Assembly: GCA_903951825.1 (NCBI GenBank) | Contig: CAJBDJ010000074.1 | Location: 21,163 to 85,162 of the forward strand | DNA: 64,000 nucleotides | Source of the DNA: an uncultured Pseudomonadota bacterium | GTDB lineage: Bacteria > Pseudomonadota > Gammaproteobacteria > Burkholderiales > Rhodocyclaceae | Direction of reading: 5' to 3' | In this document: positions 1-8,635 of the stretch, piece by piece | Numbering within the stretch: position 1 is the stretch's first letter | How the letters are laid out: each line of letters starts with the position of its first letter | The notes under the pieces: model-generated | Database searches by the model: none | Seen by the model: the letters and a program-made list of their open reading frames with translations, nothing else | Told to the model about the DNA's origin: nothing | Made by a program: the position numbers and the translations under genes

Positions 1-341
1 CGGTGCGTCTGCCCCGAAAGGCGGCGCAAAATTGTCGTCGCCGCGGCGGCATCCTGCGGTTTGCCGATAATCTCGCCGGCCAGCTCCAGCGTCGTATCGG
101 CGGCCAACAGCGGGCGCAGCGGGCGCTGGCGCCAGTCCATGATGCGCCAACCATGCGCAGCCTTGGCGCGGGCAATACGCTCGACGTAGGCGACGGGTGC
201 CTCGCCGGGCAGCGGCGTTTCATCAGTTTCGGGATCACGGCGCAGGTCGTCACGAAAAGGCAGCACGTCAAAAGCCACCCCCATTTGCTCCAGTAGCTGA
301 CGACGGCGCGGGCTGCGCGAAGCAAGATAAATCGACATCAT
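1..341 (-). CDS. maf: Maf-family nucleotide pyrophosphatase, 3' end outside window
   Basis: The reverse strand from 341 reads MMSIYLASRSPRRRQLLEQ, the Maf signature with the SxSPRR phosphate-binding loop at the N-terminus. About 75 codons later comes AADTTLEL, which carries the catalytic-type Asp. Maf/YceF proteins are house-cleaning NTP pyrophosphatases that hydrolyse modified or non-canonical nucleotides, and some act on dTTP/UTP. About 113 of the usual ~200 codons are inside the window. The ATG at 339-341 overlaps the rlmH stop (ATGA). The next ATG, at 336-338, is an equally possible start. It is the last visible gene of the leftward operon. Confidence 0.93.
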   Translation of the reverse strand, partial: MMSIYLASRSPRRRQLLEQMGVAFDVLPFRDDLRRDPETDETPLPGEAPVAYVERIARAKAAHGWRIMDWRQRPLRPLLAADTTLELAGEIIGKPQDAAAATTILRRLSGQTH

Positions 342-808
342 CCCTCGCGATGATAAGGGTGATTTTTCAGTACGCTGACCGCGCGATACAACTGTTCGCA
401 GAGCACCATGCGCGCCATGCCGTGCGGCAAGGTCAGGCTGGAAAGGCGCAGCGAGTCGTCGGCCTGCGCCTTGAATTCTTCATCAAGGCCGTCGGCGCCG
501 CCGATCAGCAAGGCCACATCGCGCCCGTCCTGCATCCAGGCTTCGAGGCGTTTGGCCAACTTCAGCGTGCTCAGGTCGTCGCCCTTTTCATCGAGCACGA
601 CGATCCGGCTACCGGCTGGCAGGGCGTCGCGGAGGCGTGCTTTTTCGGCGCCCAATAATTGCTCGCGGGTTTTCGCCCCGCGCGGCTCGGGTTTGATTTC
701 GCTGACACTGACCGGCAGTTCGCGCGGCATACGTTTGAGATACTCGGCGCAGGCGTCGTTAACCCAGGCCGGCTGGCGATGGCCGACGGCGAAAACCACC
801 AGTTTCAT
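338..808 (-). CDS. rlmH: 23S rRNA (pseudouridine1915-N3)-methyltransferase RlmH
   Basis: A protein of 156 residues starting MKLVVFAVGHRQP, the usual length of this SPOUT methyltransferase (E. coli RlmH is 155). Family landmarks are visible: LIGGADGL in the middle, LPHGMARMVLCEQLYRA, and the C-terminal HPYHRE that forms part of the SAM knot. RlmH methylates pseudouridine 1915 of 23S rRNA in assembled 70S ribosomes. The reading frame extends 46 codons upstream without similarity. The ATG at 806-808 is chosen because it starts the conserved domain and overlaps the rsfS stop by 4 nt. Confidence 0.97.
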   Translation of the reverse strand: MKLVVFAVGHRQPAWVNDACAEYLKRMPRELPVSVSEIKPEPRGAKTREQLLGAEKARLRDALPAGSRIVVLDEKGDDLSTLKLAKRLEAWMQDGRDVALLIGGADGLDEEFKAQADDSLRLSSLTLPHGMARMVLCEQLYRAVSVLKNHPYHREG

Positions 809-1173
809 TGGCCGGCGGCGGCCTTCTCGACGATCTTGCGGCGCTGCGCCGGGGTCGTCTGCCACAATTCCTCGAGGTTGTAATACTGGCGCACCGAGGG
901 CTGCATGACGTGGACGACCAAGTCGCCGAGATCGACGAGAACCCATTCGCCGCTCTCTTCACCTTCGATGGAAATCACTTCGCCGCCGGCTTCGCGAACT
1001 TTGTCGTGAACGTTTCGCGCCAGCGACTTGACCTGGCGGTTGGAGTCACCGGTGGCGATCACCAGGCGGTCGAACATGGCCGTGAGCTTGGCGGTGTTGA
1101 TGACTTCGATATCTTTGCCCTTGATGTCTTCGAGGGCGGAAACAACGATTTTTTGCAGCGTGCGGATGTCCAT
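805..1173 (-). CDS. rsfS: Ribosome silencing factor RsfS (Iojap family)
   Basis: A 122-residue protein with the Iojap/RsfS pattern: MDIRTLQKIVVSALEDIKG at the start, FDRLVIATGDSNRQVKSLA in the middle, then GEESGEWVLVDLGDLVVHVM and a C-terminal YYNLEELW. RsfS binds uL14 on the 50S subunit and blocks subunit joining when nutrients are scarce. It lies between nadD and rlmH, the common proteobacterial arrangement. Its ATG overlaps the nadD stop by one base (TAATG), and its stop overlaps the rlmH start, so the genes are probably translationally coupled. Confidence 0.97.
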   Translation of the reverse strand: MDIRTLQKIVVSALEDIKGKDIEVINTAKLTAMFDRLVIATGDSNRQVKSLARNVHDKVREAGGEVISIEGEESGEWVLVDLGDLVVHVMQPSVRQYYNLEELWQTTPAQRRKIVEKAAAGQ

Positions 1174-1826
1174 TAGCGGTTTCTGTAGAGTTGATGGGTT
1201 TGAATGTAGTCGAGAACGACATCGGGCAGTAAATAACGTGCGGACTGCCCGTCGACCAGAAGTTGGCGAATCTGCGTCGCCGAAATAGCGAGCCGCGTCA
1301 TCGCAAAACTGACAATGCGCCCGCCGGCTGACGTGCCGAGAGCCTGGGCGTCGGCGCTGTAGCGCAGCGAAAACTCATGCGCCAGTTCAGGCGACAAATT
1401 GGCCGGAACAATCGGAAAATCCGGCCGATGCGCGACCGCAACATGTGCCAGCGCGAACAATTCGCGCCAACGATGCCATCCCGCAAGCCCGGCAAAGGCA
1501 TCGGCGCCGAGCAGCAAAACCAGCGGCGGTTGGTCGTCAGTACCGGCGCGCAGGCGTTCGAGGGTTTCAACGGTGTAGCTTGTCCGCTCCGCCATAACTT
1601 CGGCAGCGTCGACCACAAATCGGGGGTTATCCGCCGTTGCCCGCACAACCATTTCCAGACGCTGTTTTGCCGTGACTTCCGGGGTTTCCCGGTGCGCCGG
1701 GCAACCGGCCGGTATCCAGCGGATTTGCCCGAGGCCGAGATGCGTCATCGCTTCTTCGGCGAGGCGCAGATGGGCAAAGTGAAGCGGATCGAAGGTGCCG
1801 CCAAAAACCCCGGTCAGCTCAGACAA
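1173..1826 (-). CDS. nadD: Nicotinate-nucleotide adenylyltransferase NadD
   Basis: The product has the nucleotidyltransferase motif GVFGGTFDPLHFAHL near its N-terminus and ISATQIRQLL near the C-terminus, corresponding to the (S/T)-x-x-x-IR motif. NadD adenylates nicotinate mononucleotide to deamido-NAD in NAD synthesis. No ATG is available. I chose the TTG at 1824-1826, which gives 217 residues and an 8-nt overlap with the upstream gene. Another TTG at 1872-1874 would add 16 unconserved residues and overlap by 56 nt. The start is therefore uncertain, the function is not. Confidence 0.94.
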   Translation of the reverse strand: MSELTGVFGGTFDPLHFAHLRLAEEAMTHLGLGQIRWIPAGCPAHRETPEVTAKQRLEMVVRATADNPRFVVDAAEVMAERTSYTVETLERLRAGTDDQPPLVLLLGADAFAGLAGWHRWRELFALAHVAVAHRPDFPIVPANLSPELAHEFSLRYSADAQALGTSAGGRIVSFAMTRLAISATQIRQLLVDGQSARYLLPDVVLDYIQTHQLYRNR

Positions 1827-2592
1827 CTTCGGAAACGCCGAAAATGTCGCGATAACTGACGTAAAAGCTGGCAAATATGGCCGGCGCCACGGCCAGCACG
1901 AGCGGCATCATGATCAGCGCTGTAATGAACGACTGGGCGCCAGGAAAAAGCACCAGCAACAAACCGAGAATGAGACCCGGAATGACGCCGGCAACGAGCA
2001 GCAGAGCCAAGCCATAAGCGAGAAATGCGCGCCAGTTGATGGCGCAGGCGACAAGGCTGAAAAACAGGGCGCGCCCAGTTGTCAGCTTGTGCCAGGCGGC
2101 CAATACCGGAGCAAAGAAATAAGCCATCATTACCGGCGTCATCAGAAACATGACGATCAGCGCCGGCAGGAAAAAGTTGCCGTCCTCGATATCCTGCGCC
2201 TCAGCCGGCTTCCCGGAGAGCATGAAACTGACCATCTCGCCGCCGTCGGCAAGGGCAGAAATACCGAGGACAGCCAGCGTCAGAACAAGGTAAAGGCCGC
2301 CGAGCGCCAGTAGCGTCCGGGTGTTTTGCTTGAGTCCGCCAAAGAGGGTCTGGATGCCGATTGGCTGGCCGCGCTCAAGGTGGCGCGAGGCCTCCATCAG
2401 GCCGACCGAGAGCCCCGGAATGAGCAGCGACGCGGCAAGCGCGCCGATCACCGGCAAGAGATTGAGGAACAGGATGGTGAACCAGTAGGCAAGCACCAGC
2501 ATCGAGAGCAGGATCGGGTTGCGCCGATAAATGGCGAAGCCGCCGAGAATCCAGTTCCAGCCGGCCTTCGCTTTCAGGGTTTGTGCCCGCAT
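1819..2592 (-). CDS. BPSS1780-type integral membrane protein, copy A
   Basis: A 257-residue polytopic protein with about six hydrophobic spans. It begins MRAQTLKAKAGWNWILGGFAIYRRNP and contains GLMEASRHLERGQPI after the second span. This matches betaproteobacterial membrane proteins annotated as the BPSS1780 family, whose function is unknown. The ATG at 2590-2592 has GAGGG about 10 nt upstream. A TTG at 2598 would overlap the neighbour by 4 nt. It lies next to a second copy with the same layout (2595-3344), apparently a tandem duplication. Its presence in the nadD/thrB operon gives no clear functional hint. Confidence 0.85.
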   Translation of the reverse strand: MRAQTLKAKAGWNWILGGFAIYRRNPILLSMLVLAYWFTILFLNLLPVIGALAASLLIPGLSVGLMEASRHLERGQPIGIQTLFGGLKQNTRTLLALGGLYLVLTLAVLGISALADGGEMVSFMLSGKPAEAQDIEDGNFFLPALIVMFLMTPVMMAYFFAPVLAAWHKLTTGRALFFSLVACAINWRAFLAYGLALLLVAGVIPGLILGLLLVLFPGAQSFITALIMMPLVLAVAPAIFASFYVSYRDIFGVSEVV

Positions 2593-2594
2593 GA

Positions 2595-3344
2595 TCAAAC
2601 GCCCTCAAAAATGTCGCGATACGACGCATAGACGGCGCCGGAAAAAATCGGGATCAGGAGCAACAGGCCGAGCCCCAGCGGGAGCATGGCAAAAAACAAC
2701 ATGACCATCAGCATGACCCCGAAAACGCTCATCGCCAGCCAGTTTTTGATCCCTGCGCCGAGGCTCGCCCGCATCGCATCAAGTGGCTTCATCCCATGGA
2801 AGAAAACCAGTGCCGGAGCAAACCAGGTCGCCATGATCACCGGCACCGACAGAACCAAAACCAGCAGGGCGGCGAGCATGAAGCCGCCAAAGGCGATACC
2901 GACGCCAGCCACCTTGCCGCTGATCGCGCCACCCAGAACCCCGCCGCTGATCAACAAGAAGGCGAGAAAGGCTATGCCGAAAACACCGGCGACGTAAATC
3001 ACGCCGACCATCACCAGCGGCCCGGTATTTTTGCGAAAGCCGATGAAAATGTCGGCAATTTCAACCTCCCCGCCGGCCGATTGAACGCGGCACAGTTGCA
3101 ACAGGCCGGCGCCGAATACAGGCAGCAAGAGATTACTGCCAATCTGACCAAAAATCGGCACGATCGAGATCGCCAGCAGGAGGATCAGCAGAATCAGCGT
3201 ACTGCCCAGCCAGATGCCGGGATTGCCGATGAAAAATGCCCAGCCTTGGCGCAGCCAGTCAAAACAGGCGCCGACATCGACCACGCGGCTGGCGCCGGAG
3301 AAAGGTGCCGGAGCAAGGGGAAATGGGGTGATTTCTTCGTTCAT
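2595..3344 (-). CDS. BPSS1780-type integral membrane protein, copy B
   Basis: A 249-residue membrane protein with the same plan as its downstream neighbour: a cytoplasmic N-terminus, a W-L-x-x-G-W segment, a hydrophobic pair, then an amphipathic stretch (ADIFIGFRKN), and a YASYRDIF motif at the C-terminus. Copy A ends with a nearly identical SYRDIFG stretch. The conserved C-terminal YRDIF supports common descent. The N-terminus is longer and carries a proline-rich leader. No catalytic residues are recognisable. The ATG at 3342-3344 is the only good start. The function is unknown. Confidence 0.85.
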   Translation of the reverse strand: MNEEITPFPLAPAPFSGASRVVDVGACFDWLRQGWAFFIGNPGIWLGSTLILLILLLAISIVPIFGQIGSNLLLPVFGAGLLQLCRVQSAGGEVEIADIFIGFRKNTGPLVMVGVIYVAGVFGIAFLAFLLISGGVLGGAISGKVAGVGIAFGGFMLAALLVLVLSVPVIMATWFAPALVFFHGMKPLDAMRASLGAGIKNWLAMSVFGVMLMVMLFFAMLPLGLGLLLLIPIFSGAVYASYRDIFEGV

Positions 3345-3353
3345 GGGCGGATG

Positions 3354-4277
3354 CTAACGGGGGAGTTGTGCGGGAGCAAGGCGGAGTTGCTGCAATAGCT
3401 GTTCAAAATGCGCCGGATCCTTGATCGTCACCACCGCACCGGGGCGCGGATGATACTGCACCTCCAGGCGCAGCAACCAGAAACGCAAGGCGGCCGCGCG
3501 GCGTATGGCCGGCCAGGCGGCGGCTTCCGCATCCTTGAGAGGGCGCTCGCGCTGATAGCCGGCAATCAGCGCCGCGAGATCAGCGGGGTTCGCGCACCAG
3601 TCGTTGGCGACTACCGCCAAATCGAAAAGCAGGACATCTTCACCGGCGAAATAAAAATCAAGGATGCCGCTCAGTTCGTCGCCTAGCCACAGCACATTGT
3701 CACGAAACAAGTCGCCATGGATCAGGCCGCGTGGCAAGGCCGAATAATCCTGGGCGGCCTGAAATTCGAGCTCATCGAGCAGATCAGCGCGCTGCCCGTC
3801 AGGCAAGCGCGGTGCCAGGCAACGCCCCAAGGTTTCCCGCCAGGCGGCGGCGCAGGGGTTGGGCAAGGGGTTGGGGAAACCGTCGGCGGCCAGATGCAGG
3901 CGAGCCAGTTGCTGACCGAGCACCGCACAGTGCGGCGGTGATGAAACCTCAAGCGCTACGCCCGGCAAACAACTGAGCAAGGCCGCCGGCTTGCCGGCCA
4001 GGCTGCGCCACAATTTCCCGTTGCGATCAGCCAGCGGCTGCGGGCAAGGGACGCCGCGAACCGCCAGATACGCCTGCAGCGCCAGATAAAAATCAAGCTG
4101 CGTCGGTGTCAGATGCTCAAAGACAGTCAGCACGCGGCGAACGCCGGCAATGTTCACAAAATAATTGGAATTCTGCATCCCGGCGGCGATGCCGGAATGA
4201 TTCTCCAGCGCTCCGAGAGCCAGCGGCTCAAGCCAGGCAGCGAGTTCGTCGCGCCCGACCGTCGTATAGACGGACAA
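3354..4277 (-). CDS. thrB: Homoserine kinase ThrB (APH-fold type)
   Basis: A 307-residue aminoglycoside-phosphotransferase-like kinase. The Brenner-type catalytic loop LIHGDLFRDNVLW and the metal-binding GILDFYFAGED are both present. The N-terminus MSVYTTVGRDELAAWL is typical of the proteobacterial ThrB that phosphorylates homoserine in threonine synthesis; it is unrelated to the GHMP homoserine kinase of E. coli. Translation appears to start at a TTG (4275-4277), because no ATG fits the conserved N-terminus. That start lies 3 nt after the stop of the DUF2782 gene, which suggests coupling. Confidence 0.94.
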   Translation of the reverse strand: MSVYTTVGRDELAAWLEPLALGALENHSGIAAGMQNSNYFVNIAGVRRVLTVFEHLTPTQLDFYLALQAYLAVRGVPCPQPLADRNGKLWRSLAGKPAALLSCLPGVALEVSSPPHCAVLGQQLARLHLAADGFPNPLPNPCAAAWRETLGRCLAPRLPDGQRADLLDELEFQAAQDYSALPRGLIHGDLFRDNVLWLGDELSGILDFYFAGEDVLLFDLAVVANDWCANPADLAALIAGYQRERPLKDAEAAAWPAIRRAAALRFWLLRLEVQYHPRPGAVVTIKDPAHFEQLLQQLRLAPAQLPR

Positions 4278-4280
4278 AAC

Positions 4281-4607
4281 TTACCAGGCGTGAATGATCC
4301 ACATCGGCGGCCTGGTCATCGGCGAGAGACTGTCCGACTCGATGAAATTGCCGTCGCCCTGATGATCGACCAGGTAATACGGCTTACCGACGCTCGGCGT
4401 GACCTTGACCATGTACAACTTGCCGTTGATGCGAAACTCTTCACGCATTTCCTTTTCGTTTTTGACGATCGTCACTTGCGGCTCCATCGCCGCATCGAAA
4501 GCCTCCATCCCCGGCGGTGGGGGCGGGACGGCCGGCAAGGGCTGCAGGTTGTTTTGCGCCCAGAGCGGAGCGGCAACAAAAAAGAGAAGCGGGAGCAAGC
4601 GGCGCAT
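4281..4607 (-). CDS. DUF2782 periplasmic protein
   Basis: A small protein of 108 residues with a cleavable signal peptide (MRRLLPLLFFVAAPLWAQ), a Pro-rich spacer (VPPPPPGM) and one compact domain ending in PMWIIHAW. The body (VTIVKNEKEMREEFRINGKLYMVKV) corresponds to the uncharacterised DUF2782 family, which often sits next to thrB in betaproteobacteria, as here. It is probably periplasmic. No enzymatic residues can be named. The ATG at 4605-4607 gives the signal peptide directly. Confidence 0.88.
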   Translation of the reverse strand: MRRLLPLLFFVAAPLWAQNNLQPLPAVPPPPPGMEAFDAAMEPQVTIVKNEKEMREEFRINGKLYMVKVTPSVGKPYYLVDHQGDGNFIESDSLSPMTRPPMWIIHAW

Positions 4608-4640
4608 GGCAGTTTCCTGGAAAGATTGCGACCAATTTTA

Positions 4641-5369
4641 TTACAGGTTGAGCATCAACTCCCGCTCGTTCGGCAGCGGGCCGAAGGGGCGGGATTCGTA
4701 GTGTTTGAAAATTGCCTCAACCACCTGCTCGGGCTGGTCGATCAACTGGATCAGGTCAATGTCCTCGGCGTTGACCATGCCTTCGGCAACCAGCTTTTCC
4801 TTGAACCAGTCGATCATCCCCTGCCAGAAATCGGCACAGACAAGAATCAGCGGAATCCTCCGCGCCTTGCCGGTCTGGATGAGCGTCAGCGCTTCCATCA
4901 ACTCGTCGAGCGTGCCAAAACCGCCGGGCATGACGACATAGGCGCTGGCGAAGCGGACAAACATGTATTTGCGGGCAAAAAAGTGGCGGAAGGTTTGCGA
5001 AATGTCCTGATATGGATTGCTCGCCTGCTCGTGCGGCAACTGGATGTTGAGGCCGACGGAAGGCGATTTGCCATGAAATGCGCCCTTGTTGGCCGCTTCC
5101 ATGATCCCCGGCCCGCCGCCCGAGATGACGGAAAACCCCGAATCGGAGAGCAGTCGCGCGGTGCGCTCGGCCAGTTCGTAATATCTGGAGCCGGGCGGCG
5201 TGCGGGCGCTACCGAAAATCGTCACCGCCGGCTTGATCGCCGCCAGACGTTCGGTCGCCTCGACGAACTCTGACATAATGCCGAAAATCCGCCAGGACTC
5301 GCGAGCCGTCGCGCCGTTGAGCGATGCCTCGGACTCCACCCCCATCACCAGTTTTTCATTTTCCGTCAC
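4641..5369 (-). CDS. LOG-family Rossmann protein (TIGR00730 type)
   Basis: A 242-residue Rossmann-fold protein with SGGGPGIMEAANKGAF and MPGGFGTLDELMEAL. The PGGxGTxxE motif defines LOG-type phosphoribohydrolases, often misannotated as lysine decarboxylases, which release cytokinin-like bases or free nucleobases from nucleotides. The longest frame starts at a GTG (5367-5369); an ATG at 5343-5345 is also possible. Either way the gene is divergent from polA, and the two start codons are only a few bases apart. It lies 33 nt upstream of the DUF2782 gene and may head the leftward operon. Confidence 0.9.
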   Translation of the reverse strand: MTENEKLVMGVESEASLNGATARESWRIFGIMSEFVEATERLAAIKPAVTIFGSARTPPGSRYYELAERTARLLSDSGFSVISGGGPGIMEAANKGAFHGKSPSVGLNIQLPHEQASNPYQDISQTFRHFFARKYMFVRFASAYVVMPGGFGTLDELMEALTLIQTGKARRIPLILVCADFWQGMIDWFKEKLVAEGMVNAEDIDLIQLIDQPEQVVEAIFKHYESRPFGPLPNERELMLNL

Positions 5370-5374
5370 GTCTC

Positions 5375-8098
5375 ATGCCCCTCTTATTGTTGGTAGACGG
5401 TTCGTCCTATCTTTATCGCGCTTTCCACGCGCTGCCCGACATGCGCAACAAGACGGGCGAGCCGACCGGCGCCATGTATGGCGTCCTGAACATGCTACGC
5501 CGGCTCGAAAGCGACTACAAGGCAGACCACAAGGCCATCGTTTTCGATGCCAAAGGCAAGACATTCCGCGACGACTGGTTTCCCGAATACAAGGCGCACC
5601 GGCCGCCCATGCCCGACGATCTGGTGCGGCAGATTGTGCCGATCCATGCCGCGATCCAGGCGGCCGGCTGGCCGCTGCTGATGGTCGATGGCGTCGAAGC
5701 CGACGACGTCATCGGCACGCTGGCCACGCAAGCGGCGGCCGCTGGTATCGACACGCTAATTTCCACCGGCGACAAGGACTTGACCCAACTGGTCAGCCCG
5801 CGGGTGCGCTGGGTCAACACGATGAGCAACGAACTGCTCGATGAAGCCGGCGTTGAAGCCAAGTTCGGCGTTCCACCCGGCAAGATCGTCGATTACCTGG
5901 CGCTTGTGGGCGACACCGTCGATGGCGTCCCCGGCGTCGCCAAATGCGGCCCGAAAACAGCGCTCAAATGGCTGGCAGAGTACGGCTCGCTCGATCAGAT
6001 TGTCGCCCACGCCGACGAGATCGGCGGTGTCGTCGGCCAAAATCTGCGCGCCCACCTGGCTTTTTTGCCGCTCGGCAAGAAGCTCGTTACCGTCGCCTGC
6101 GACCTCGCCAATTTGCCCGCCCCCGCGACTTTGATCACGCGTCAGCGGGATAGCGATACCCTGCGTACCTTGTACACCCGTTATGAATTCCGCAGCTGGC
6201 TGCGGGAGCTTGATGAAACGCGACAAGAAATGGCTGTGGAGGAACCGGGCAGCGCCGCCCCGGATTATCCCCACCCTCCCCCTGCCGCCCTGCCGACCGA
6301 CTACGAAACCGTCCTTAGCTGGGCGCAATTCAATGTCTGGCTGGCCAAAATCGAAAGCGCCGACCTCACCGCGCTCGATACCGAAACCACCAGCCTCGAT
6401 GCCTTCGCCGCTCGCCTGGTCGGCATTTCCTTGTCGGTGACACCCGCCGAGGCTTGCTACATTCCGCTCGCCCACGCCGGCCCCGGCGTCGTCGACCAAT
6501 TGCCGGCCGATCAGGTGCTGGCAAAACTGACCCCCTGGCTAACGGCGGTCAATTGTAAAAAAGTGCTGCAAAACGCCAAATACGACCAGCATGTCTTCGC
6601 CAACCACGGCATCGCCCTGGCCGGCGTTGCGGACGACACAATGTTGCAGAGCTACGTCATCGAGTCCGACAAAGGTCACGATCTCGGCCAGCTTGCCAGC
6701 CGCCATCTCGGCCTCGCCACCATCGCCTACGAAGACCTTTGCGGCAAGGGAGCACGGCAGATCCCCTTCGCCCAGGTCGACATCGAACGCGCCGCCGTTT
6801 ACGCCGCCGAGGATGCCGACATCACCTTGCGCGTACACCATGTGTTGCACCCGCAGTTCGCCGACCAGCCCGGCCTTTCACGCATCTACCACGAAATCGA
6901 AATACCGGTTCGCTCGGTGATCTGGCAGATTGAGCGCAACGGCGTCCTGATCGACAGCGATTTGCTGGCCAGACTCAGTCACGACATGGGTCAGAAGATC
7001 ATGGCGCTTGAGGCGCAGGCCTACGAACTGGCCGGACAACCCTTCAATCTCGCCTCGCCCAAGCAACTGGCCGAAATCCTGTTCACCCAACAAGGTTTGC
7101 CGGTCAAAAAGAAAACCCCCTCCGGCGGCCCGTCGACGGATGAAGAAGTGCTCTCCGAACTGGCGCTTGATTACCCACTGCCCAAGCTCCTGCTCGAACA
7201 CCGCAGCCTGTCCAAACTCAAAGGTACCTACACCGACAAACTGCCACGCATGGTCAATCCGCAGACTGGCAGAGTGCATACTCACTTCTCCCAGGCCTCG
7301 GTAGTTACCGGGCGGCTGGCCTCCAGCGAGCCGAATCTGCAAAACATTCCGGTACGCAGCGAAGAAGGCCGGCGCATCCGCACCGCCTTCATCGCACCGC
7401 CCGGCAGCCGCATTGTTTCAGCCGACTATTCGCAGATCGAGTTGCGCATCATGGCTCACCTCTCGGGGGATCAACGCCTGCTCGACGCCTTCGCTCAAGG
7501 TGAGGATGTGCACCGTGCGACGGCTGGCGAAATCTTCGGGGTGACGCCGCTCGAAGTCACTGCCGATCAACGGCGGGTCGCCAAGAGCATCAATTTCGGC
7601 TTGATCTACGGCATGAGCGCTTTCGGTCTCGCCCGCCAGCTGGGTCTCGAACGCAGCGCCGCCCAGACCTACATCGAGCGTTACTTCAACCGCTACCCCG
7701 GCGTCGCCCGCTACATGGAAGAAGCACGCGAAACAGCGCGACAAAAAGGCTACGTCGAAACCGCCTTCGGCCGCCGCCTGTGGTTTCCGGAAATCCGTTC
7801 GAGCAACGGCAACCGCCGCCAAGGCGCCGAACGCGCCGCGATCAATGCGCCGATGCAGGGAACCGCGGCTGATCTGATCAAGCTGGCGATGATTGCCGTG
7901 CAGGAATGGCTATCGCGCTCAATGCTGAAAACGCGGCTGATTTTACAGGTGCATGACGAACTGGTGCTGGAAGTTCCGGATGCCGAGCTAGATGAAATCC
8001 GCACCCATTTACCCCGCCTGATGGGGCACGTTGCCAAACTCAAGGTGCCGCTGATTGTTGAAGTGGGGGTCGGGGCTAACTGGGAGGCGGCGCATTGA
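5375..8098 (+). CDS. polA: DNA polymerase I
   Basis: A full-length 907-residue PolA. The 5' nuclease domain starts at MPLLLLVDGSSYLYRAFHALP. The proofreading domain is intact, with Exo I (ALDTETTSLD, ~residue 332) carrying both acidic residues. The polymerase motifs are A (VSADYSQIELR, ~682), B (RRVAKSINFGLIYG) and C (QVHDELVLEV, ~859). The enzyme removes RNA primers and fills gaps in replication and repair. The frame extends 17 codons upstream without similarity, so the ATG at 5375 is chosen. The stop overlaps the next ATG (TGATG). Confidence 0.98.
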   Translation: MPLLLLVDGSSYLYRAFHALPDMRNKTGEPTGAMYGVLNMLRRLESDYKADHKAIVFDAKGKTFRDDWFPEYKAHRPPMPDDLVRQIVPIHAAIQAAGWPLLMVDGVEADDVIGTLATQAAAAGIDTLISTGDKDLTQLVSPRVRWVNTMSNELLDEAGVEAKFGVPPGKIVDYLALVGDTVDGVPGVAKCGPKTALKWLAEYGSLDQIVAHADEIGGVVGQNLRAHLAFLPLGKKLVTVACDLANLPAPATLITRQRDSDTLRTLYTRYEFRSWLRELDETRQEMAVEEPGSAAPDYPHPPPAALPTDYETVLSWAQFNVWLAKIESADLTALDTETTSLDAFAARLVGISLSVTPAEACYIPLAHAGPGVVDQLPADQVLAKLTPWLTAVNCKKVLQNAKYDQHVFANHGIALAGVADDTMLQSYVIESDKGHDLGQLASRHLGLATIAYEDLCGKGARQIPFAQVDIERAAVYAAEDADITLRVHHVLHPQFADQPGLSRIYHEIEIPVRSVIWQIERNGVLIDSDLLARLSHDMGQKIMALEAQAYELAGQPFNLASPKQLAEILFTQQGLPVKKKTPSGGPSTDEEVLSELALDYPLPKLLLEHRSLSKLKGTYTDKLPRMVNPQTGRVHTHFSQASVVTGRLASSEPNLQNIPVRSEEGRRIRTAFIAPPGSRIVSADYSQIELRIMAHLSGDQRLLDAFAQGEDVHRATAGEIFGVTPLEVTADQRRVAKSINFGLIYGMSAFGLARQLGLERSAAQTYIERYFNRYPGVARYMEEARETARQKGYVETAFGRRLWFPEIRSSNGNRRQGAERAAINAPMQGTAADLIKLAMIAVQEWLSRSMLKTRLILQVHDELVLEVPDAELDEIRTHLPRLMGHVAKLKVPLIVEVGVGANWEAAH

Positions 8099-8628
8099 TG
8101 AAATTCAGCCACCTGAAAAAAAGTCTCAAAGTCGCTTATCTGCTTCGCCGCTACCACCTGGAAGTGGCTGGCGCGGATTTCGACATCGGGAAATATTGCA
8201 TCATCCGCCGCAACGACAAGGCGAAACTCATTCTGGGGCGTGGCTTTTGCGCCCGCAACTTCATTACTTTCAATGTCACTGGAACGCTGCGCTTTGGCGA
8301 TAACGTCTTTGTAAATTCCTACAGTTCGTTCAATGCCCGCCAGCTCATCAGCATTGGAAGCGGAACCTTGATCGGTGAAGGTGTCCGCATTTACGATCAC
8401 GACCATGATTTCCGTGACCCGGATCGACCGGTATCCCAGTCCGGATTCGTGACGAGTTCGGTGGTCATCGGCTGTAACGTCTGGGTTGGCTCAAATGCCA
8501 TCATTTTGCGTGGTGTAACAATCGGCGATGGGGCAGTGATTGCTGCCGGCGCCATCGTTAGCAAAGCTGTTCCAGCTGCCTGTCTGTACTATTCAAAAGA
8601 ACGGATCGAGGCGATTGAGCAGCGCTGA
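8098..8628 (+). CDS. Left-handed beta-helix (hexapeptide) acyltransferase
   Basis: A 176-residue protein built of hexapeptide repeats. The second half contains GEGVRIYDHDHDFRD, where His-Asp-His resembles the catalytic His region of maltose/galactoside O-acetyltransferases, followed by VVIGCNVWVGSNAIILRGVTIGDGAVIAAGAIVSK. Such WbbJ/MAA-type enzymes transfer acetyl groups from acetyl-CoA to sugars. It is cotranscribed with polA by position (1-nt overlap) but converges on the LPS gene cluster. A role in acetylating a surface glycan is a reasonable inference. The acceptor cannot be read from sequence. Confidence 0.87.
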   Translation: MKFSHLKKSLKVAYLLRRYHLEVAGADFDIGKYCIIRRNDKAKLILGRGFCARNFITFNVTGTLRFGDNVFVNSYSSFNARQLISIGSGTLIGEGVRIYDHDHDFRDPDRPVSQSGFVTSSVVIGCNVWVGSNAIILRGVTIGDGAVIAAGAIVSKAVPAACLYYSKERIEAIEQR

Positions 8629-8635
8629 TTGAGCC

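Noticed and set aside
338..946. Longer rlmH frame with an N-terminal extension
   Set aside because: The extra 46 residues are low-complexity Arg-rich shadow sequence over rsfS; the family N-terminus is at MKLVVFAVG.
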